A DNA stretch of 64,000 nt from Dama dama (taxonomy: Eukaryota; Chordata; Mammalia; Artiodactyla; Cervidae), in the NCBI RefSeq assembly GCF_033118175.1, contig NC_083701.1, forward strand, positions 71,052,001 to 71,116,000, read 5' to 3'. How positions within the stretch are numbered: position 1 is the first letter of the stretch; each line of letters starts with the position of its first letter. Positions 55,726 through 64,000 of this stretch are shown piece by piece. The notes below the pieces were generated by a model. That model did no database searches and was not told the DNA's origin. It saw only the letters and a list, made by a program, of their open reading frames with translations. The position numbers were made by a program, and so were the translations under genes.

Positions 55726-55746
55726 AAAAAAAAAAAAAAAAAAAAA
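55726..55746. repeat. A21 homopolymer
   Basis: An uninterrupted run of 21 A. It could be the tail of an unidentified plus-strand retroposed sequence, but no body is recognised upstream. Confidence 0.9.
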
Positions 55747-56023
55747 GCCAAAATCTTATGAGAGCTTCTGAGCTCCAAAGAAGGAACTCTCTCCTCCTGA
55801 CCAGCAATGGCTTTCTCAGGCGACGGAAACCTGCAGGAGTGGTGGAGGGCGCGCTGCAGCCTGTCAGCACAGGGAAACGCACACATGTAATTAACAGACT
55901 GCTCAACCGGGACACACATCCAAACTGGCCCCTCTTCCCTCTGAGCACCCATGGGAGTCTGATACTCCACAGGCATTACCCAAGACACCTAAGAGGGGGC
56001 TGAAACAACTCTGGGGGGAAATC

Positions 56024-56459
56024 TGTGAAATGAAAGTATCTCCTGCCATATTAATAAGCATGAAATGTCGCAGCCATAAGCGATTTCTGGCCTCCAGATA
56101 TGAATGAGCACTCCCCAAACTGCGATCCAGCAGATGCTGCCACCCCTCACAGGGACTGCTGAGGAGCTGGGGAATTGCAAGAAGCAAGGTTAACAAGGAA
56201 ACAGGATTGGCCCCAGAGGCTTGTATCTTCCCGTACACAGAATGCTAAATTCCTTAACTTGATGCCCGATCTTTGATGTGCAGACTGCCTGCTCACTTCG
56301 CTGGAAACTTGAATGTAGTCTGACTTCCCCTCCTGCCTCCTTGGAGCAGTTTTCTCAGAGCTACTGAGATGCTGTTTCTCAGGCTCTCAGTCCTAAACAT
56401 TCTCACCACATAAAATAACTCTCTACTTTGAAGTTGTGACTTTACTTTTTTAATCGACA
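56024..56459 (+). mobile_element. LTR-like element, copy 3, with purine tract upstream
   Basis: Starts TGTGAAATGAAAGTATCTCC and ends near AATCGACA; ATAAAATAA lies near 56410. It is related to copies 1 and 2 but clearly more diverged. A GGGGGGAA tract at 56013-56020, just before it, has the place and make-up of a retroviral polypurine tract. So it may be the 3' LTR of an old, mostly lost provirus (inference). Confidence 0.6.
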
Positions 56460-57002
56460 AAAAGTTAAGCTCTCAAGTAGCACACATTGGCCCACTACAC
56501 GATCATCACTAGCAATTTTATCTCAACAAACTGACTTCAAAATGAGAAAGGTTTCAAAATAAAAAGGAAGAACAGATTGCCAAAACCCCAGCTGAGAAAA
56601 TGTATGTACAAAACTTACAAGTATTTGCTTCATTAGAAATTAAAGGAAAATTTGCCCTAAAAATTGAGGGGGCTCTTTCATTGCATATGCAGTTAAGTTA
56701 TACTAAGGTTAAAAGTTACCTTAATAAAGATGTCTTTTCAGACTTTAAACAAAGGCTTTTAGGGAGAAACTAGCATTTCTGTCTTTCAGATGTAATTCCA
56801 TCTGATCTTCCAAGGTTCTGTTTTTGTGTATTTTGTTTGTTCATGTATTTGAAAACTTGGCCTTTGCCATACTATTTCCCAGAGTAAACTCTCCAGATTT
56901 AGGTTACACCCAACCCCACTATCTTATGGGGAGGCCTCTTGAGTCCTAGTGAATCATTATTAATACATATCTTTTATTAATGGCCAAATGATGGATCCTT
57001 TT
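56460..57002. other. Intergenic DNA, nothing recognised
   Basis: No coding or repeat signature visible. Confidence 0.5.
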
Positions 57003-57011
57003 TATTTTTTA

Positions 57012-57038
57012 ATTTTTATTTATTTATTTATTTATTTT
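57012..57038. repeat. (TTTA)n repeat
   Basis: About six TTTA units inside a T-rich stretch. Confidence 0.85.
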
Positions 57039-57127
57039 GATCCTTTTTAAATTGGAAAAACTAACATACTGGTGAATCTAAAGCACTCATTATAAACAAC
57101 TGTTTTACCGATACCTATAAAATAAAA

Positions 57128-57348
57128 GTACTGGGCTTCCCAGGTGGCACAGTGGTAAAGAAACTGCCTGCCAATGCAGGAGACACAGAGATGTGGGTTT
57201 GATCCCCGGGTGTGGAAGATCTCCTAGAGTAGGAAATGGTGACCCACTCCAGTATTCTTGCTTTGAAAATCCCATGGACAGAGAAGCCTCGTGGGCTACA
57301 GTCCATGGATTGCAAAAGAGTCAGACATGACTGAGCACACACATACAC
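57128..57348 (+). mobile_element. Bov-tA SINE
   Basis: Head GGGCTTCCCAGGTGGCACAG, B box GGGTTTGATCCC near 57196, Bov-A body. An 11-bp target-site duplication, ATAAAATAAAA, lies at 57117-57127 and 57349-57359. Confidence 0.95.
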
Positions 57349-57675
57349 ATAAAATAAAAATCAAATTAAACATGAGAAAAATATAATAATTAACTTAAGA
57401 ACTTCTGTTGTCTAAAACAAGAAAAACTAGTTTGGGAAGCTTTATCTGTGGTCTTTGCTTCCCTCAATGGGTCTTACGGATGCTAACAGTATTTCAATAA
57501 TTAATGTTAACAGAAAAACTTGTAAGGGAAGTCTACCTACTGTTTCTAACAACTAGAAATGTAAAGAATTATCTCAAATGAATAAATAAATCTTTATGAT
57601 CATTTTAAATGGGATAACTAAAAGATTTTATATTATTAAAACAAGATTTAAATTTCATATACTGTATTGTTATAG
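57349..57675. other. Intergenic DNA, nothing recognised
   Basis: A/T-rich, without coding or repeat signature. Confidence 0.5.
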
Positions 57676-60524
57676 CTCAGTTGCTCAGTCATATCTGACT
57701 CTTTGCACGCCAGGACTCCCTGTCTGTCCTAATGTCCCAGAGTTTGCTCAAACGCACTTCCATTGAGTCGATGATGAGATCCAACCGTTTCATCCTCTGT
57801 CCTCCCTTTAGTCTTGCCCAGCATCAGAGTCTCTTCCAATGAGTCCGTTTTTCTCATCAAGTGGCCAAAGTATTGGACCTTCAGCTTCAAAATCAGTCCT
57901 TCCAATAAATAGGTTGGTTACCTTTAGGGCTGACTGGTTTGATCTCCATGCAGTCCAAGGGACTCTCCAGAGTCTTCAAAACCCCAGTTCGAAAGCATCA
58001 ATTCTTTCGCACTCAGCCTTCCTTGTGGTCCAACTCTCATGTCCGTACAGGACTGTTACCGAGTCCGAGCTTGCTCTGCTCACCACACAACAGGCCAGTG
58101 AATCCGAGAGACAAGGTGCTGAGGCAAGGAAGAGACTTTAAGTGAGGGGTCAGCCAACCGAGAAGATGGCAGGCTAGTGCCTCAAAATAACCATCTCATG
58201 GGAGTCTGGATGCCAAATTCTTTTATAGATCAGAAAGAAAGAAGCAGTGAGGAACTAAGACAAAAGGCAGAATAGAGAGGGAGATGCAGTGGGGAAGTAA
58301 AGTGAAAAGGTCTTCGTCCTGCAAAAACGTCTCCAAGGGAATGGCCAGCCTTCAGAAGGCCGGTGTTAATCTCTTCTATTCACACGTGGGCAGGGACAAA
58401 CTATCCATCAGCTGAACAAAGGCCCTTTAGTTATACACAAGCAGAAGGCGCAGGGTCCTCCAGGCAGGCCATTGAGTATGATTATAATAATAAAAGCAAG
58501 TCAAAGAAACAGTTTCCAAGAAGGGGTCAGAATTGGCTTCCTCTTTGCAGTATGTCTACTGGAAAAACCATAGCATTGACTATACAGACCTTTGTCAGAA
58601 AAGTGACACCTTTGCTTTTTAATATGCTGTCTACGTTTGTCATAGTTTCCTTCCAAGGAGCAAACGTCTTTTAATTTCATGGCTGCAGTCACCATCTGCA
58701 GTGACTTTGGAGCCCAAGGAAATAAAGGCTGTCACTATTTTTGTTGTTTCCCCCATCTATTTGCCCTGAAGTGATGGAACCGGATGCAATGATCTTAGTT
58801 GTTTGAATGCTGAGTTTTATGCCAGCTTTTTTCACTCTTCTCTTTCACTTTCATCAAGAGGCTCTTTAGTTCTTCTTCACTTTCTGCCGTAAGGGTGGTG
58901 TCATCTACATATCTAAGGTTATTGATATTTCTCCTGGCAATCTTCATTCCAGCTTGTGCTTCATCCAGTCCAGCATTTCTCAGGATGTGCTCTGCATATA
59001 AGTTAAATAAGCAGGGTGACAATATACAGCCTTGACGTACTCCTTTCCCAATTTGGAACCAGTCTGTTGTTCCATGTCCGGTTCTAACTGTTGCCGCTTG
59101 ACCTGCATACAGATTTCTCAAGAGGAAAATAAGGTGGTCTGGTGTTCCCATCTCTTTAAGAATTTTTCACAGTTTGTAGTGATCTGCACAAAGGCTTTAG
59201 CATAGTCAATGAAACAGAAGTAGATATTTTCATGGAATTCTCTTGCTTTTTCTATGATCCATGGCAATTTGATTTCCGGTTCCTCTCCCTTTTCTAAATC
59301 CAGCTTGAACATCTGGAAGTTCTCAGTTCACAAACGGTTGAAGCCCAGCATGGGGAATTTTGAGTATTACTTTGCTAGTTTGTGAGTGCAATTGTGTGTA
59401 GCTTGAACATTCTTTGGCTTTGCCTTTATTTGGAATTAGAATGAAAACTGACCTTTTCCAGTCCTGTGACCACTGCAGAGTTTTCCAAGTTTGCTGGCAT
59501 ACTGAGTGCAGCACTTTCACAGCATCATCTTTTACAATTTGTAATAGCTCAGCTGGAATTCCATCACCTCCATTAGCTTTGTTTGTAGGGACCCTTCCTA
59601 AAACCCACTTGACTTCACACTCCAGAATGTCTAGCTCTAGTTGAGTGATCATATCATCGTGATTATCTGGGTCATAAAGATCTCTTTTGTATAGTTCTGT
59701 GTATTCTTCCCACCTTTTAATACCTTCTGCTTCTGTTAGGTCCCTACCATATCTGCCCTTTATTGAGCCCATCTTTGCATGAAATCTTCTTTTGGTATCT
59801 CTAATTTTCTTGAAGAGATCTCTAGTCTTTTCCACTCTATTGTTTTCCTCTATTTCTTTGCATTGATCACTGACGAAGGCTTTCTTATCTCTTCTTGCTC
59901 TTTGGAACTCTGCATTCAAATGGGTATATCTTTCCTTTTCTCCTTTGTTTTTTGCTTCTCTCCTTTTCTCAGCTATTTTTAAGCCCTCCTCAGACAACCA
60001 TTTTGCCTTTTTGCATTTCTTTTTTTTGGGGATAGTTTTGATCACAGCCTTCTGTACAATGTTACAATCTTCTGTCCATAGTTCTTCAGGCACTCTGTCT
60101 ATCAGATCTATACCCTCGAATCTATTTGTCACTTGTACTGTATAATCATAAGGGATTTTATTTAGGTCATACCTGAATGGCCTAGTGGTTTTCCCTGCTT
60201 TCTTCTATTTAGATCTGAATTTTGCAATAAAGAGTTCATGATCTGAGCCACAGTCAGCTCCCAGTCTTGTTTTTGCTGACTGTATAGAGCTTCTCTATCT
60301 TTGGCTGAAAAGAACTGAATCAATCTGATTTCAGTATTGACCATCTGGTGATGCCTATATATAGAGTCTTCTCTTGTGTTGTTGGAAGAGGGTGTTTGCT
60401 ATGATCAATTTTCTCTTGACAAAATTCTGTTACTGCTTCATTTTCCGCTCCAAGGCCAAGGTTTCCTGTTACTCCAGGTATCTCTTGACTCCTACTTTTG
60501 CATTCAAGTCCCCTATGATGAAGA
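57676..60524 (-). mobile_element. BovB LINE, long copy, inactivated, split by an LTR
   Basis: On the minus strand, from right to left: endonuclease end (60524-60160, decayed); a long open linker and N-terminal RT frame (60132-59323, 269 codons, from MTNRFEGIDLIDRVPEELWT through NKANGGDGIPAELLQ); central RT with IDYAKAF; the catalytic Y(A/V)DDT region (YVDDTT at about 58900, where Ala is replaced by Val); and the 3' UTR up to the tail at 57676. Interrupted by the LTR at 58054-58549. Stops and frameshifts show it is dead. Confidence 0.93.
58054..58549 (-). mobile_element. Solo LTR of an endogenous retrovirus inserted in BovB
   Basis: A 496-bp block that breaks the BovB. On the minus strand it begins TGCAAAGAGGAAGCCAATTC and ends ACTCGGTAACA (TG...CA). 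A U5-like end lies after TTAAAGTCTCTTCC (poly-A-like signal). It has no coding content and no second LTR. A clear target duplication is not seen at these borders. The TG/CA borders and length fit a betaretrovirus-like (class II) LTR, but the family is not confirmed. Confidence 0.75.
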
Positions 60525-62629
60525 AGCAGTAGAAAGGCCTAAAAACACTATATGGAAAATGGCTAAAAATATAGAAGTATTTTCTTCTGGATAAGTAGAC
60601 ATATTTGAATTTTCAAGCATTTTTTTTAAAAAAGTTCCTTAATCCATCTTAAAATGGACTTTTGTTTATACATCTAAAAAGAAATAATTTAGGAGGGAGA
60701 TTTGGATTCAGCACAGAGATAAAAATTTTGGCAATGGAAAGAACTGAGGGAGTGGGTAGAGTGCTTTGTAGTGAAGTGTGAAATGCCTGTCAGATTAGAA
60801 GCAGAGTAGAAGATAGGTCTCCTTTAGTGGGACAAACCGCCTTATATATTACCAAGTACGCTCCAGCATGTCACTCTGTAAGACTATTCCATTGTGCAGA
60901 TTATTCTTCATGATTTCTAAAGATTCTCAGATATGCCAGGAAAATGCCACACCAGCTCAACTGAATATGCTCCTGTACTGTGCAAATAGAATGAGTGGGC
61001 CATCATATTCATATTGTCTATGTCATGAATATAAATATAGAAATATAGATATATTCTGAAGTCTTCATGACCCACTTTATTTGTGATACCATAGTAGCTA
61101 CTGCCCCAATTTTATACAAATTTGCTTTGTGCCCCATCTTCATATGAGTTTATAAGCTAGAAATTAAGCGCACAAAAAACACAATCTTATTAAGGTTTAT
61201 TCACTTGTCTATTTCATGTCTTAGATGTTATTGAAACATGCATCATTTTAAACAGGAAGTATATTTCCTATTAACATTATTTTGCATGATGGAGTATCTG
61301 TTCTTTGCTAAAATGAGGTAAATGCATTTTTTAAACCCAAGAAAGGCCAGTGATCTAAAAAAGGGGAGGGTTCCTATGAGACTAAATTTCAGTGCTCTTA
61401 GAACTACATCAAAGCAATTAAAAAAGAGTTGGTTAATTATAGCTTTCCCCTGGTGAAGAAGCTGTCCTTAGTAGGACACACTGCTATATTCTGTAACTAA
61501 ATACAGTGCCCCAATTTACTTTAATTCTGGCTAAATCTGTATACCCTCCAGAGTGGTATCCTTGAGAAGCAAGCACCATGGTTATTTAAATCAATGATAA
61601 AGTGAATCGCAATACCAGGGCTTACCAGAAACAAGTGGTAGATTTGCATACCAGATTCAAAGGGACAATGAATACACGTTGACTATAGGTCACAGGAAAA
61701 GTAGGCCACACCCACTGGGAAATAATGAGATATGAAATATTCTAGAAGGTGTCTTGAAACAGAGACCAATTCTAAGAGTTTACCATGCCAGCATCCTGCA
61801 TGCCCCAAAATCTAGGCAATAGCGTTAAAATCATGGTGAAGTAATTTTCCTTATTAGAACCAGACTTTATCTTACTCATTTGTACAGACCCCAGGACTTG
61901 GCAAACACTGAATGCTTAATTCGTTATTAACATATAAATAAATGAGCTAACTTGTGGAAGTTAATAGCTTCAGATGATTACATTTTACCTTTGATGTGTG
62001 CTTATCATATGGACTCTCTGTACTTACAAATAACCACTAGAGGTTGCTATTTTATATTTTTTAACTTCCCAAGTCTGTATTATGATGCTTTTAAAAACTG
62101 GCATACTACTGAAAATTGTCCTTTCCAAAGAGAGCCAGAATAACATATTTTATCTCACATATTCTTCTCACAAGTGATATTTACATTCCTCCCATTGAGC
62201 AAAGGTGCCTGTGCCCCTTCTCTTAGATCAGAATTGGCTTCTGTAATTCCCCTATTGAAATATGGTAAAAGTAATGTTGTGTCAGGTCATTAAAATCGTA
62301 GGCTTATCTGCTTTGCTCAGGTAGTATGCTTCCTCTCACAACCCAGTCACCATGCTATGAGAAAGTCAAGAAGCTTTATGGAAAGGCCACTTACAGATGT
62401 CCCAGTCTAGAGCCCTACATGCGGCTCAAACCAATATCCAGCATTAACTGCTAGACAGATGATTGAGAAAACTCTGATAATTCCAAGTGACCCTCACTCT
62501 TCAACCCAGCCTACAGCAAGGAACAGAGGCATGTTGACCCTGCTAAACCTTGCCTAAATTGCACCTTCACGGAAAAAATAAATGATTTTTCTTCTTCGTG
62601 CGACTAAGTTTGTAGTTTCTCTCTTGATG
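60525..62629. other. Intergenic DNA, nothing recognised
   Basis: A/T-rich unique sequence without coding or clear repeat signature. Confidence 0.5.
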
Positions 62630-63110
62630 TTTTGTGCAGTTAATCCATATTGTTGCACGTAGCTGTGATTCATTCATTCTTATTGCTATTCTGTTGTATG
62701 AAGACAATACTTTTTCTCTTCTACCACTGGTGAGTGTTTAGGGTTGTGACAAATGGTACTGCTATTAATACCCTTGTGCATGTCTTTTAGTGTACATAGT
62801 CATCATTTCTTTGGGATTTATACCTAGGAGTGAAAATTCTGAATCATAGCATATACAGATATTCACCTTTATTTATAATATAAAATTATCTTTTGAGTGT
62901 GATTGTACCAATTTGCCTTTCCATCACCAGTACATAGATGTTCCACCCCAAAACTTTTTAATTTGAGTCATTCTGCTGGATGATCTTCATGTACATTTTC
63001 CTGATGTCTAGGGAAGGTGAGCCCTTTTTCTCTTAGTTAGCTATTTGCTTATTTTCTCATAAACTGTTCAAGCTTCTGCCAATTTTTTACTTACTGGTCT
63101 TATCTTTTGC
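62630..63110 (-). mobile_element. Old L1 remnant
   Basis: Plus-strand pieces ATATTGTTGCACGTAGCTGT, TGCTATTCTGTTGTATGAAG, TTTGGGATTTATACCTAGGA and GTTAGCTATTTGCTTATTTT follow the usual antisense old-L1 3' order. Very diverged. Confidence 0.75.
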
Positions 63111-64000
63111 TTATATTTTTAGGAGATTATTTATATTATATAAGTGACTTGTCAACTGCTAACTCTTCTAAGAGGCTGCTAGAACAATTTGATGATCAAG
63201 TGAAACCAAGTTTACTGAACTTCAGCAGTAATGGAGAGCACTGCTTTGATAGTTTGAAGTTTCTGAAAGGAGACGGCAGGAGTGGCTGCCCCTGGGATTT
63301 TATATCTGGGATCAAGTAATTTAAGGAAAATCTTTCAATATAAGTATATGATTGGGACTGGGAAAACCTTATGATATAAGAGTTTAGGATTGGTGGACAC
63401 AAAATGCAACAGTCTTGAGGCAACCCTTCTTCACTTGTTTCATGTGAGATTTTTGACCAGGTGAGCAACCTATTATCCTGAAAAGGAGCTTGCTTTCCCA
63501 GACAGTCTACTGTTTGACCTTATTTAGTTTTTATTAATTTCCTGAAGCAAACTGTGAAGTTATTTGTTGGTTTAAAATATTTTTCTTTCTTGGCAAATGT
63601 TTTCCCGGAAGAAATTGTAAACAGTTTGTTTTCAGTCCTGAGACTTAAAGCAAGTGGAGGTAAATGGCCTCAGTTTCCAAGCCCCTTGTCCAAGATATGT
63701 TACGAGTAGAGTTACAGCTTTTATTGTTTGCCTTTGGAGTCACCATTCTAATCTGCCAGGACTCTCCTAGTTTTAGCTCTGAAAATCTCACATTTTGGGA
63801 AACACCTTCAGTTCTGAGCAAATGACTGGTTGGTCACTCTACTTGCCTTATTGCTCTTAAGGGTGGCTTGTCACAGACAGATGCTTTTAAAATTAATGTC
63901 GTCTATTCAATCATATTTTCTGAGAGTTAGTGCTCTTTTGATTCCTATTAAGAACTCTTTCTCTTGACAAGTTTTTATACATAGTCTAGTTTTAATAAGT
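63111..64000. other. Intergenic DNA at right edge
   Basis: No coding exon or recent repeat recognised up to the end of the window. Confidence 0.5.

Noticed and set aside
55533..55988. 151-codon minus-strand open frame
   Set aside because: Contains a homopolymer Phe run from the A21 tract and joins unrelated repeat pieces.
8665..60524. Multiple copies of similar sequence suggesting a CRISPR array or segmental duplication
   Set aside because: The copies are dispersed BovB, Bov-A and L1 retroposons with individual target duplications, not regularly spaced repeats.

Overview
The window is nuclear DNA from a ruminant, most likely a bovid. The evidence is dense copies of ruminant-type repeats: the RTE retroposon BovB, its derived SINEs (Bov-A monomers, Bov-A2 dimers, tRNA-headed Bov-tA), CHR-type SINEs of cetartiodactyls and bovine-type L1 3' ends. 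Older mammalian L2, MIR and L1M remnants lie beneath them. Cattle, sheep, goat and other bovids cannot be told apart by eye. No bacterial, plasmid or CRISPR features are present.

The only protein-coding gene I can support is TMEM64 on the plus strand. Exon 1 (15909-16712) lies in a CpG island at about 15300-16730. Exon 2 is 31848-32003 and coding exon 3 is 41521-41709. All junctions are phase 0 with GT/AG borders, and together they encode a 382-residue VTT/DedA-type multi-pass membrane protein. A long A/T-rich stretch of about 5 kb with no recognisable interspersed repeat follows the stop and is probably mostly 3' UTR.

Layout: 1-15300 is upstream intergenic DNA with SINEs, an L1 remnant (6751-8664) and a nearly full-length but broken BovB (8665-11745). 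15300-16730 is promoter plus exon 1. Intron 1 (15.1 kb) holds SINEs, BovB fragments, L2 and MIR remnants, and a dense SINE cluster just before exon 2. Intron 2 (9.5 kb) holds a sense BovB fragment, a long antisense BovB, an L1 3' end and a tandem duplication at the exon 3 acceptor. From 46747 to the end is intergenic DNA with a three-level nest of retroposons, three related LTR-like copies around 51.7-56.5 kb, an LTR inserted into another BovB (57676-60524), and an old L1 near the right end.

The observation most worth checking is a 115-bp tandem duplication spanning the TMEM64 intron 2/exon 3 border. It creates a second, apparently intact 3' splice site 113 nt upstream of the coding one. Use of that site would replace the last 62 residues with a different 40-residue tail. 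Other points of note are an upstream ORF just before the TMEM64 start, the nested BovB/BovB/L1 structure, successive SINE insertions at one target site, and a BovB deleted from its 3' end straight to its 5' region.
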